A DNA stretch of 64,000 nt from a virus, in the IMG/VR virus record IMGVR_UViG_3300036770_001423, positions 1 to 64,000 of that record; one strand, 5' to 3'. Both the position numbers and the translations under genes were made by a program. The notes under the pieces are model-generated. The model was not told the DNA's origin. It made no database searches and saw only the letters and a list, made by a program, of their open reading frames with translations. This document shows, piece by piece, positions 42,174 through 50,228 of this stretch (the stretch's first letter is position 1; every line of letters starts with the position of its first letter).

Positions 42174-44225
42174 ATGTCAATTAATAAATTAGTTGCTGAT
42201 TACAAAGGTAGTCCTAGTAACAGTAAAGGTAGTAATATCAGGGATGCTGTGAACCAGCTGATTGACGCGCATGTATCGCACCTGAAGTCGCTTCCTGTCG
42301 CTGCTAAGGCGCAGACGGATACGGTTTATAACGTGATTGGGTTCTATGCTGGCAGCACCAAAGGTGGTAGCCGGTTTATTTACGACCAAAACATGTCAAA
42401 AGCCATGCACAATGGCGGCACTGTAATAGCGCCTGAAGCACTGGCAGCGTGGAGTGGAACACATGCTGACTTGACCACGCTTCTGGTGTGGTATGGTACA
42501 GGTTCTGGCTGTTATGTCTCAATAGAACAAAATATAAATGCCGCCATGTTTGGTGCGGTCTGTGACGGGACGTTAGACGATGTGCAATCAATTGAAGCTG
42601 CCTTTAACTTTGCTAACACACTTATAAATGGAAGTGTGACACTTGGTGCATATCACAGAATAAGCCGTTCTATTAAATTCAGAAAGTATGTAACTGTAAT
42701 CGGAAATGGCAGCTGGATTCTGAATTACGGGACAGAAGATGCTTGTATTCCGCATCCTGACGACGGAATAGTTCTGGCAAGAGTAAGCGGATTCAATATC
42801 ACTTATCAGAACTACGGATCTCCTTTGAACCCAAATAGCCCACCATACACAGTTGATAAAACAAAAAAGCTGGGTAATCAAATAGTATGGTCTCATATGT
42901 CAACTTTCATAGCTGACGGTCTAAAACATTCATCGTCAGGAAGGTACTTCCAAGACTTCGAGCGGATCAATGTTTACTGGCATCGATACGGATTTCATAT
43001 GCTTGGCTGGACAATTCAAGGCAGAAACTGCCGTGCTCTATACAACGCGAGAGGTTTCTTTGGGTCTAACGCTGCCATTAATTCCGTCAGATACCCTGTT
43101 CACGCACTACAGCTTAATGATTGTCACGCGATAGCGAACACCGAAAACGGGGTAGATATTCGGTTCGCCGACGGCGTCAATCTGAAGGGCTGTCACAGCG
43201 AAAAAAACTATTCCCGCAATATCAGAGCTGAAGGTGTCCGTGGGTTAACACTAGATCAGTTTTATCAAGAGTATTCGGACGGCAGTATCTTACTGTTTAA
43301 CAGTCAGGGTGTTGATATTAATGGATACAGCTCTGGGAACAGACAAGTTTACAAAGGTTATGCTAAATCAGCTCAGGCATACTACGAAGAAACGATTGTT
43401 AGCGGCACCTCGGTAAATGTAACGGCATATAACTCCAGTACCAAAATCGGTATTGATAACTTCGACAGTGTACCCACAGCTGAAATTGCTGTAATCAGAA
43501 ATGATGGATATTTACCACCAGCTAACTGGTCAAGGTCAAGCTCAACTATCACGGTACCGTCTGCGGTCGCCGGTGATGTTATATCGGTTATTGCATATGC
43601 CTACAGAAACCCTGCGGTTGACCTTGCTGCGATCCAAGACAAATACGAGCTTGGTGCGAACTATCCGCTTGAGGTTCAGCACGCCCAAAACGTCCAGTTT
43701 GGCGGCTTTGTCACCAGCTATCGCACAGGTCCTGCGCTGACCAACGATTTTGATTTAGCGAACCTCGCCGCCAGTAAAGATATCTATTACAACGCATTTC
43801 TGAAAGACACTACAGTATATAATGTCCCAAGCATGTATTTTCCGTGGGGTACAGGTTTTGCTCTAAAGCAGAATTTCAACAGAGGCTTGGTGATAAAGAA
43901 CGATACAGACCCAAATGTTGAAGTCAGCTTTACAGGAACGCAGCACTATCCACAAAGTGGTCAAGTAGGTACGATATCTCTGCCCAACGCAAATGCTACA
44001 CTTTTCATGGTGATTTCTGCAAATGGCTGTGCAATGTTCACATTTGACGGTAACGGGTCAATTTATCCTGCCGCTGTTTCAGGACAAAACTACACAATAC
44101 AGCAAACGAATGCGGCTACAGCTAACAAGTTAAACTTGTATAGTGCCGGGGCCAACCTGTTAGGATTTGATAACAGGCTCGGGTATGCTACTCAGTTCAC
44201 ACTTTTACGACTATCTGATAATTAA
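42174..44225 (+). CDS. Second tailspike with shared N-terminal adapter, 683 aa
   Basis: Residues ~1-140 (INKLVADYKGSPS, DAHVSHLKSLP, AKAQTDTVYNV, MSKAMHNGG) closely match the attachment domain of the minus-strand tailspike 12558-14426. From NAAMFGAVCDGTLDDVQSIE on it is a right-handed beta-helix (SLRDCHAIANTENGVDIRFA-like turns), with a C-terminal beta region (residues ~400-683) that differs completely. It lies outside the virion block, on the opposite strand, with its own promoter and terminator. Confidence 0.85.
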   Translation: MSINKLVADYKGSPSNSKGSNIRDAVNQLIDAHVSHLKSLPVAAKAQTDTVYNVIGFYAGSTKGGSRFIYDQNMSKAMHNGGTVIAPEALAAWSGTHADLTTLLVWYGTGSGCYVSIEQNINAAMFGAVCDGTLDDVQSIEAAFNFANTLINGSVTLGAYHRISRSIKFRKYVTVIGNGSWILNYGTEDACIPHPDDGIVLARVSGFNITYQNYGSPLNPNSPPYTVDKTKKLGNQIVWSHMSTFIADGLKHSSSGRYFQDFERINVYWHRYGFHMLGWTIQGRNCRALYNARGFFGSNAAINSVRYPVHALQLNDCHAIANTENGVDIRFADGVNLKGCHSEKNYSRNIRAEGVRGLTLDQFYQEYSDGSILLFNSQGVDINGYSSGNRQVYKGYAKSAQAYYEETIVSGTSVNVTAYNSSTKIGIDNFDSVPTAEIAVIRNDGYLPPANWSRSSSTITVPSAVAGDVISVIAYAYRNPAVDLAAIQDKYELGANYPLEVQHAQNVQFGGFVTSYRTGPALTNDFDLANLAASKDIYYNAFLKDTTVYNVPSMYFPWGTGFALKQNFNRGLVIKNDTDPNVEVSFTGTQHYPQSGQVGTISLPNANATLFMVISANGCAMFTFDGNGSIYPAAVSGQNYTIQQTNAATANKLNLYSAGANLLGFDNRLGYATQFTLLRLSDN

Positions 44226-44287
44226 AAGTGTTAAGAATATAAGTTAAGCATAAAATTATTAACTTAGATATCAGTTTTCTAAACCAA

Positions 44288-44312
44288 AGCCCGCCTCCGT
44301 GCGGGCTTTTTC
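44288..44312 (+). terminator. Terminator of the tailspike cassette
   Basis: AGCCCGC / GCGGGCT stem with a six-base loop, followed by TTTTTC. It closes the 41.9-44.3 kb unit. Confidence 0.82.
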
Positions 44313-44366
44313 ATTTCTAAGATTCCTTAATCAGTAACCCCTCTTTCTAAATTCCACAAATACCTA

Positions 44367-44395
44367 TTGACAACCAATCAACAACACTGTAGTCT
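44367..44395 (+). promoter_or_regulatory. Sigma-70-type promoter
   Basis: TTGACA (44367-44372), 17-bp spacer, TAGTCT (44390-44395), driving the group that starts at 44429. Confidence 0.65.
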
Positions 44396-44428
44396 GTGCA
44401 GACATTAACACATGTGAGGAGAAAATTA

Positions 44429-44974
44429 ATGCTTGAAACAATAAAAAAGGTTTGGAGGGATCAATTCTTAGCTGAAGGTGAAAGTCAAATCAAGTATCAG
44501 ACAGATGCAGAGCTTACTAAACCAGAGCTTACTGAGAAGGTTATTGGTGAAATGGGTATTAAGCTAGGTCTTGATACATTCACACTCTACACAAGCCACG
44601 ATAACGAAGTTCACCAGAAACAACTAGCTTCTCCTGTAGTGACGTTCTTGAAAGTGATTAAGAAAGGGTTTGATGAAGGTAAGATTAACTTCCCATCAAG
44701 AGACATGGACGATTGTACTGTTCGTGTAAACTTTACCGATAAACTTCTGTTTTGGTTAAAGTTTAGCAACCAAGAGAATGTGCTATCCTTCTTTGAAGGG
44801 TTTAAATTGTCAGGTATTCGTCTTGAATTTCCTTCGAGTATGAATTATCTTACAGACAGTGAACGTTACTGGATCAGTCGTTATGTCGGTTATCGTTTAC
44901 AGCTTGTATCTCAAGCAGAGGAAGAAAAACGTCGAGCAGCGACAGAGTTAGAGCTACAGGAGTTATTGAAATGA
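44429..44974 (+). CDS. Hypothetical protein, 181 aa
   Basis: Not recognised. The start is the ATG of MLETIKKVW at 44429 with GAGGAG upstream. A 33-base longer frame overlaps the promoter. Mixed alpha/beta, ending in a charged helix (AEEEKRRAATELELQELL). Coupled to the next gene by ATGA. Confidence 0.65.
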   Translation: MLETIKKVWRDQFLAEGESQIKYQTDAELTKPELTEKVIGEMGIKLGLDTFTLYTSHDNEVHQKQLASPVVTFLKVIKKGFDEGKINFPSRDMDDCTVRVNFTDKLLFWLKFSNQENVLSFFEGFKLSGIRLEFPSSMNYLTDSERYWISRYVGYRLQLVSQAEEEKRRAATELELQELLK

Positions 44975-45201
44975 AAATCTCAGAACCACTAATCCATGAG
45001 CTTTTAGAATTAACAAGACTGTTCGCACATCTTCCATATAACGCAATCTTTATGTTTGTGGCTTATGAGGATAAAAGAACGCTTGACTTCTTCTATGAGA
45101 ACATTTATATTCCTATGACTGAAGGTAATCGGGACTACGGAAGTAACGTAGTTGCGTTGTTGAATGAAATAAAAAGTGAATTGGAGGTGACAATTGGTTA
45201 A
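44971..45201 (+). CDS. Hypothetical protein, 76 aa
   Basis: Not recognised. Helical and acidic (IHELLELTRLFAHLP, VVALLNEIKSELEV). It is coupled to both neighbours by overlapping ends, so the three genes 44429-45835 act as one translational unit. Confidence 0.6.
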   Translation: MKISEPLIHELLELTRLFAHLPYNAIFMFVAYEDKRTLDFFYENIYIPMTEGNRDYGSNVVALLNEIKSELEVTIG

Positions 45202-45835
45202 AATTGATGAAGACATCTTAGCGACAATTGAGAGTATTGCTGAGAATACTATTGGTTATGAAGTGTATTTGGGTGGTGGTGCCCTACGTGACTGGTACAT
45301 GGGTAAATCTGCTAAAGACTTAGACCTGTTCTTTGTTCCAGTGGAGAATGCACCACAGTATTTGTTACACGACACACACCGTAACTTACAGTATAGTTAT
45401 CGAATGGAAACAAATGAGACACAATCCCTGTATCAACGAGGTGTTGAACAACTGATTGGTTTTAAAACTCCGTCTTTAGTGGTTCCTGAGCTTCAGTTTA
45501 TCGTGTATGGTACAACGTTGACAGCAGAAGAACTCACGGAAGACATGGATATTGGTATTTGTCAGATTATGTATCACATTCTGTCTGGTAAATTCTATGT
45601 ATCTGAGAATTTCAAGAAGGATGTTGCGGCTAAAGAGATCCGCTGTTATCATAAATACGACAAATATCGCATGATTGAGCGATTTGATAGGATGCAACGT
45701 AAGTTTAGCGACTTTAAGTGTGTTGGTAAACCTACGGTCGGGTTTAATGACTTCATTGACTCACCAATCGAAGCTATCAGCAGTGTTTATCGTAAGATTA
45801 AACCACGTAAAGTTAGTTGTAGCAGTGGCTACTAA
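45194..45835 (+). CDS. Nucleotidyltransferase-like protein, 213 aa
   Basis: YLGGGALRDWYMGKSAKDLD (residues ~23-42) is the GG...RD...D.D signature of the Pol-beta superfamily, closest to the head domain of poly(A) polymerase/CCA-adding enzymes. The expected third acidic strand may be in PELQFIVYG. The start is a TTG with GGAGG seven bases upstream; no ATG fits. It might modify RNA, nucleotides or proteins. Substrate unknown. Confidence 0.65.
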   Translation: MVKIDEDILATIESIAENTIGYEVYLGGGALRDWYMGKSAKDLDLFFVPVENAPQYLLHDTHRNLQYSYRMETNETQSLYQRGVEQLIGFKTPSLVVPELQFIVYGTTLTAEELTEDMDIGICQIMYHILSGKFYVSENFKKDVAAKEIRCYHKYDKYRMIERFDRMQRKFSDFKCVGKPTVGFNDFIDSPIEAISSVYRKIKPRKVSCSSGY

Positions 45836-45850
45836 CCAAGGTTAGCTCTA

Positions 45851-45944
45851 AAACGCTCTAGGAACGATTATAAGCGATTATTTTATTTATGGCTACGTAT
45901 GTATCACTTTACAAAGATAATTGATTATAGGCGATTATAGAGCT
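45851..45944. repeat. ~95-bp element with inverted AACGCTCTA ends, copy 2
   Basis: AAACGCTCTAGGAACGATTA starts at 45851 on plus. The partner GCTCTATAATCGC reads on minus at 45943-45931. Several CGATTATA repeats lie inside. Same spacing and polarity as 8478-8574. It fills the gap between two plus-strand genes. Confidence 0.55.
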
Positions 45945-45974
45945 ATTATAATTGATTTTAACAGGAGGATTGGA

Positions 45975-46214
45975 ATGAAATACAGAGTGGTAAAAGTTGA
46001 CGATAACAACTTTATCCCCCAATACAAGAGTTGGTGGTCATTCGGTTGGAGAAACTTCTATGTAGATTATGGTTTTGGTAACAGAAACGCTATTTCGTTC
46101 TTTACAGAAGCATATGCAATCGAATATTGCCAGAAGAAAATCAAAATTAAAGAACCTGAGAAAGTTGTATGGGAATCAAGTACATATTATTCTAACGGTT
46201 TTGGGCCAGAATAA
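45975..46214 (+). CDS. Hypothetical protein, 79 aa
   Basis: Not recognised. The start is ATG 45975 with AGGAGG upstream; the longer frame reads through the repeat element. Aromatic-rich (YKSWWSFGWRNFYVDYGFG). Followed closely by the Dam gene. Confidence 0.62.
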   Translation: MKYRVVKVDDNNFIPQYKSWWSFGWRNFYVDYGFGNRNAISFFTEAYAIEYCQKKIKIKEPEKVVWESSTYYSNGFGPE

Positions 46215-46226
46215 GGAGAACGAATA

Positions 46227-47039
46227 ATGAGTAAATTCGCAAACAGCCCATTTCAATGGGCTGGTAGTAAGAACAAAGTGCTACCAATTTTACTGCCAGT
46301 GTTAGAAAAGTACAGGAAGAAAGTTTTCTGTGAACCATTCGTAGGAGCGGCCAACGTTGCTTTAAATTTCGATGCTGAGAGATATATCCTAAGTGATGCT
46401 AATTTAGACCTTATTTATTCTTTTAGGGAAATAAAGGAAGATTGTTTTAAATATATTCGAGATTGTAATTGGTTATTCTCTGGCGGTTTTGAAGATTACT
46501 ACAAGAACAGGGATTTGTTTAATCAACTTCATCCACGACATCGTAGTGCTTTGTTTCAATATTTAAACAAGCATGGGTTCAACGGTCTGTGCAGATACAA
46601 CAGTAAAGGACAGTTTAATGTACCAATCGGAACAATAGGTAAACCTAAACAAGTCCCCGAAGAACAGATTAAATATTTTAGTGCAAGGTTTACTGGGACA
46701 CCTACATATTTTCAGTTCGGCAGTTATGAACAAGTGTTTGAACAAATGGAGAACGTAGAGGAAGCTCTAATTTACTGCGATCCTCCTTATGTACCATTAA
46801 CAAGTAATTTCAAATATACTGCGGATTCGTTTGATTTTGAACATCAGGTGAGGCTGAAAGAATTAGCTAAAGAGAGTAAACATACTACAATTATCAGTAA
46901 CCACTTTACTGAGTTCACTGAATCTCTATACAAGGACGCTGACGAGACTATCGTGTTCGATGTGCAGAGAACCATTAGTTGTAAAGGAAGTGACCGTAAG
47001 AAAGTTCAGGAAGTGATTGCTGTGTACAAAGGAGAATAA
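46227..47039 (+). CDS. dam: DNA adenine methyltransferase, Dam-type (D12 class), 270 aa
   Basis: N6-adenine methylase of the T4 Dam/DpnIIA class. It has FQWAGSKNKVLP (SAM site start), FCEPFVGAANV (motif I, residues 34-44), HGFNGLCRYNSKGQFNVPIG, and DPPY (185-188, motif IV). It probably methylates GATC-like sites to evade host restriction. AAGGAG precedes the ATG. Full length. Confidence 0.9.
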   Translation: MSKFANSPFQWAGSKNKVLPILLPVLEKYRKKVFCEPFVGAANVALNFDAERYILSDANLDLIYSFREIKEDCFKYIRDCNWLFSGGFEDYYKNRDLFNQLHPRHRSALFQYLNKHGFNGLCRYNSKGQFNVPIGTIGKPKQVPEEQIKYFSARFTGTPTYFQFGSYEQVFEQMENVEEALIYCDPPYVPLTSNFKYTADSFDFEHQVRLKELAKESKHTTIISNHFTEFTESLYKDADETIVFDVQRTISCKGSDRKKVQEVIAVYKGE

Positions 47040-47040
47040 C

Positions 47041-47253
47041 ATGCACGACAACCTTTATTCCTACGATAGACGTAATGGGTTTGAACTTGTAGTAGAGCCT
47101 ATGCCTTGCGAAGACAAAGCTTACGTGGGTATGGTGTACTATCAAGGAAAACTGAAATACAAAACACCATTACGTTTCAATCCAGATGATTGTCGAGAGG
47201 AAATCTTGAAGGATTTAGAAGCATATCTGGATAATTTCGGCGCAGTCTATTGA
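47041..47253 (+). CDS. Hypothetical protein, 70 aa
   Basis: Not recognised. The start is ATG 47041 with GGAG upstream. Pattern MVYYQGKLKYKTPLRFNPDD with an acidic helical end. Last gene before a new promoter. Confidence 0.6.
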   Translation: MHDNLYSYDRRNGFELVVEPMPCEDKAYVGMVYYQGKLKYKTPLRFNPDDCREEILKDLEAYLDNFGAVY

Positions 47254-47277
47254 CAAATAAGAAATTAGTGATAATAT
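47250..47277 (+). promoter_or_regulatory. Sigma-70-type promoter
   Basis: TTGACA (47250-47255), 16-bp spacer, TAATAT (47272-47277). The -35 overlaps the stop of the preceding gene. Confidence 0.68.
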
Positions 47278-47309
47278 TGAATTATCATTAATTATTGAGG
47301 AGAGAAATT

Positions 47310-47444
47310 ATGAAAGATTTGCTTATTATCGTTACACTGGCTATTATACAAGGGATGGCAATAAAACTGGGTTGGTATTTTGTTGCTGGAATGGTAGTCG
47401 GTGCTTCTTATTTTCTTGGCGCTGAATTCGGGGAGAAGAAATGA
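47310..47444 (+). CDS. Small membrane protein, 44 aa
   Basis: Two hydrophobic helices (LLIIVTLAIIQGMAI and WYFVAGMVVGASYFLG) with a charged end EFGEKK. GAGGAG precedes the ATG and its stop overlaps the next ATG. First gene after the promoter at 47250. Unknown role at the host membrane. Confidence 0.58.
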   Translation: MKDLLIIVTLAIIQGMAIKLGWYFVAGMVVGASYFLGAEFGEKK

Positions 47445-47785
47445 TGACAACAAACAATTATGAATTATTGGCGGATACGTCACTTGGTATCTTATTACCG
47501 AAGATGGTGCAGCAGATTATGGGTGAAGGTATCCCTGAAGAAATGGCTGTTGAGTTTATGAACTGGTCTATTGCTACTTGTGGTATCCGAGATGCTTACG
47601 TTGCAGGATTTACTAAAGAGTTCAACGAAGAAGAAATTCAAGAGATTGTAAACTACCAGCAGAAGTATTTACAACGTATCCTGTCATTAGATGGTGTCTT
47701 GACTGAGAACTTACTGTCACAAATTGATCCTAAGCAACTGGAAGCCAAATTAACAGAATTATGGGAGAAATACAATGCAATTTAA
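47441..47785 (+). CDS. Hypothetical protein, 114 aa
   Basis: Not recognised. All-helical and acidic (EEMAVEFMNWSIATCGIRDA, EIQEIVNYQQKYLQRILSLD). It starts with ATGATG overlapping the previous stop, and its end overlaps the next start. Confidence 0.62.
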   Translation: MMTTNNYELLADTSLGILLPKMVQQIMGEGIPEEMAVEFMNWSIATCGIRDAYVAGFTKEFNEEEIQEIVNYQQKYLQRILSLDGVLTENLLSQIDPKQLEAKLTELWEKYNAI

Positions 47786-47975
47786 ATTCAGCGTAGATAT
47801 AGTAATCACAGCTATGGAACGTTATCTTGATGATAACCAAGTGAAGCCTAACAGCTTTGATATTGAGCGTGAAGAATTGTTTCGCTCTTATGAAACCTTA
47901 GTGCGATTAGCTAATAAGCCAGAAGCTGTTATTCTGGATGATTATGAAGTGGATTTATTGTATAAGTATTTGTGA
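47775..47975 (+). CDS. Hypothetical protein, 66 aa
   Basis: Not recognised. Helical, acidic (IVITAMERYLDD, LFRSYETLVRLANKPE). It overlaps the previous gene by 11 bases with GGAG inside it. Confidence 0.6.
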   Translation: MQFKFSVDIVITAMERYLDDNQVKPNSFDIEREELFRSYETLVRLANKPEAVILDDYEVDLLYKYL

Positions 47976-47981
47976 GGCAGT

Positions 47982-48176
47982 ATGTCAGAATTAGAGCTTT
48001 GTTGTGAAAAGGAATATGATGACATACTTCGCATAAGTTCGGAAGGTAGTGATGAAGTATGTTTTCATATTGATTCCATTTACGCAAACTGTGACTGTGT
48101 ATTTCTCAGTAAAGAGAAATTAATGTTGTTACATAAATGGATTAACGAATATTTAGGAGAAAATCATGTGGCTTAA
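47982..48176 (+). CDS. Hypothetical protein, 64 aa
   Basis: Not recognised. Has five cysteines (CC near residue 7, then C, C.C). Overlaps the next gene by 11 bases. Confidence 0.58.
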   Translation: MSELELCCEKEYDDILRISSEGSDEVCFHIDSIYANCDCVFLSKEKLMLLHKWINEYLGENHVA

Positions 48177-48336
48177 TCATCTACGTTTTACTGTTGGTGT
48201 GTTTGTTTTAGTGTGCTTATTGACACCTACTGTTGCTATATTTAAGGTTATACTCCAAAATAGGGAACCAGAGAGTCTTTGGGATGCTCTTGTTGGCAGT
48301 GTAAAAGATTTACGAGATGAGATTTATTTCAAATAA
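48166..48336 (+). CDS. Small single-span membrane protein, 56 aa
   Basis: MWLNHLRFTVGVFVLVCLLT begins a membrane span of ~25 residues, followed by an acidic soluble tail. GGAG precedes the ATG, which overlaps the previous gene. Precedes phoH. Confidence 0.55.
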   Translation: MWLNHLRFTVGVFVLVCLLTPTVAIFKVILQNREPESLWDALVGSVKDLRDEIYFK

Positions 48337-48347
48337 GGAGTAGTTGA

Positions 48348-49112
48348 ATGACTTTAGAGCATGGTGGTGGTCGTAAAGTGCGTGAACGTAAAGTTACACG
48401 AGCTAAGAAAGTGGCTGAAGGGGGTCAACGAGCTATTGACCCAAAACACTTAGAAGAACGCAAAGAGAAGTTTCAATCTGTTAAACCTATGAATGACTTG
48501 CAAGCAGAATATATCAGGTTCTGCTGGGAATCTCCTGTTGTGATAGCTACTGGCTTCGCAGGATCATCGAAAAGTTACATTCCAACTTGTGTAGCTGCTG
48601 AGAAGTGGTATTTGGGTGAAATTGATAAGATTTATTTGATCCGCCCTGCGACATCAAGTTCCAAGTCTCTTGGTTATTTCAGTGGTTCGTTGGTTGAAAA
48701 AGCTAAACACTGGCTTGCACCTATTCTTGATACGCTGTATGAGAAGCTTGGTCGTAATGTAACTGAGTTAGCAATTGAATCGGGGGCTATTGAATTTATT
48801 CCACTTGAAGTTGTGAAAGGGCGTAGCTTAAAGAACTGCTACATCATTTGCGACGAAGCGGAAGACCTTACAGTGAAAGAATTTGTTAAAGTAGTAACCC
48901 GTTTAGGCGAAAATGCGACAATGGTATTCGCTGGTGATATTCTCCAGACAGACTTGAAGGAAGAAAATGGATTGTCTTTAGCCTTGAAGATGAAGGAAGA
49001 AGATGTGAACTTACCTTGGTCATTTGTGGACTTCAATAGACCAAGTGACATTGTTCGTTCTAAAGCAACACGAGAAGCTATTCTTGCTTTCCGGCGTAGA
49101 GGTTTGATGTAA
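48348..49112 (+). CDS. phoH: PhoH-like P-loop ATPase, 254 aa
   Basis: The PhoH family core is present: VIATGFAGSSKSYIPTCVAA (Walker A, residues ~66-85), YLIRPATSSSKSLGYF, FIPLEVVKGRSLKNCYIICD (Walker B with DEAE following), and the sensor region VTRLGENATMVFAGDI. Walker A reads GFAGSSKS rather than the usual G.AGTGKT; lysine is kept. Predicted RNA-linked ATPase. AAGGAG precedes the ATG. Next gene is ClpP-like. Confidence 0.85.
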   Translation: MTLEHGGGRKVRERKVTRAKKVAEGGQRAIDPKHLEERKEKFQSVKPMNDLQAEYIRFCWESPVVIATGFAGSSKSYIPTCVAAEKWYLGEIDKIYLIRPATSSSKSLGYFSGSLVEKAKHWLAPILDTLYEKLGRNVTELAIESGAIEFIPLEVVKGRSLKNCYIICDEAEDLTVKEFVKVVTRLGENATMVFAGDILQTDLKEENGLSLALKMKEEDVNLPWSFVDFNRPSDIVRSKATREAILAFRRRGLM

Positions 49113-49134
49113 TATGACAATTAAAGGAGAATAA

Positions 49135-49878
49135 ATGAAAGATTCATTAGACACAATTTATGTAAAACCAACCCCTTCGGAGTATGTTTACCATATTGAT
49201 TCAGAAGTAGGTGAACCACATGAATACCGTGAGTTAATCCAATGTTTAGAGTCGATGCAGGAAGGAGACCACCTTAGTCTATATTTAAACACTTTTGGTG
49301 GCTATCTCCACACCACTGTTGCCTTGTTAGGACATATCCGTTCTACTAAAGGTCATGTTCATACTGTACTTAATGGAGTAGCTTGCAGCGCTGGTAGTAT
49401 TCTATTCTTGTCTGGACATAGTTGTGAAGTGCTACCACATTCAACACTGATGGCACATACAAGTTCTGGTGGTTCAGGTTATGAGAAGTTATCTGATTCG
49501 GCTAAGCGATTAGCACACGATACGAAACATCTGAGTAAGCTATACCATGAAGTATATGAACACTTCATGTCTAAAGAAGAAATTGAACAGATGCTTTCTG
49601 GTGTAGATTTCTGGTTCGATGATGAAGACTTAGATAAACGGCTGACATATCGTGCAGAGAAGATCCAAGCTAAACAACAAGAAATGATGAAGCAGGTAGA
49701 ACAAGACTTCCTAGCCTCAATGGAAGCTGATGAACTGCCAGAAGCAATTCTGAAGAAGCTCACTAAGGGTCAGCTCATTGATTACATCCAAGGGAACATT
49801 ATTATTGATGTGAAAGAAGATGGCGAGACATTTGAGATTATTGAAATTGAAGATGAAGAACCTCCAAAATTACATTGA
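49135..49878 (+). CDS. ClpP-like serine protease (S14 family), 247 aa
   Basis: Residues ~45-60 SLYLNTFGGYLHT correspond to the ClpP N.pGG strand. GVACSAGSILFLSG gives nucleophile S85, LMAHTSSGGSGY gives H108, and an aspartate of the triad is likely in GVDFWFDDED. The C-terminal ~60 residues are a charged extension unlike bacterial ClpP. A phage protease of unknown substrate, adjacent to phoH. Confidence 0.82.
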   Translation: MKDSLDTIYVKPTPSEYVYHIDSEVGEPHEYRELIQCLESMQEGDHLSLYLNTFGGYLHTTVALLGHIRSTKGHVHTVLNGVACSAGSILFLSGHSCEVLPHSTLMAHTSSGGSGYEKLSDSAKRLAHDTKHLSKLYHEVYEHFMSKEEIEQMLSGVDFWFDDEDLDKRLTYRAEKIQAKQQEMMKQVEQDFLASMEADELPEAILKKLTKGQLIDYIQGNIIIDVKEDGETFEIIEIEDEEPPKLH

Positions 49879-49903
49879 CAATGAACAATTAGTGTAATAA
49901 TAT
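49875..49903 (+). promoter_or_regulatory. Sigma-70-type promoter
   Basis: TTGACA (49875-49880), 17-bp spacer, TAATAT (49898-49903): close to consensus. Confidence 0.72.
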
Positions 49904-49934
49904 AGCCACCTAGTAATCCTAGAGTGGCTTTTAT
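49904..49934 (+). terminator. Hairpin just after the promoter, attenuator candidate
   Basis: AGCCAC (49904-49909) pairs with GTGGCT (49924-49929), with CTAG..CTAG inside, followed by TTTTATTTT. It starts one base after the -10 box, so it would form at the very 5' end of the transcript or act as an operator. Confidence 0.5.
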
Positions 49935-49951
49935 TTTATGTGGAGGAATGT

Positions 49952-50227
49952 ATGAAAAATATTGCTGTAATTGTAAACAATAAAAGGGAGTGGGAGTTTT
50001 TCGTTGAAGCATTACAATTTGCTTTATCGAAAGAGGATACACCATACAAAGCTACAGCTAATGACATTGTAGACAAACAGAAAGATGTACGATACTTTAT
50101 GGTGCCTAATCATTTTAGTGGTATTGAACGTATGCGAGGTGTCATTGTGAATGACTACATGACTATGGCTAATTTTGTGGATAATGATATTCACGAGTAT
50201 TTGATGAACTATATGAGAGGAGAATAA
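49952..50227 (+). CDS. Hypothetical protein, 91 aa
   Basis: Not recognised. The start is the ATG of MKNIAVIVNNKREW with GGAGG upstream. N-terminal beta strand (NIAVIVNN), then helices and DYMTMANFVDNDIHEYL. Immediately upstream of the dNMP kinase gene. Confidence 0.62.
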   Translation: MKNIAVIVNNKREWEFFVEALQFALSKEDTPYKATANDIVDKQKDVRYFMVPNHFSGIERMRGVIVNDYMTMANFVDNDIHEYLMNYMRGE

Positions 50228-50228
50228 T

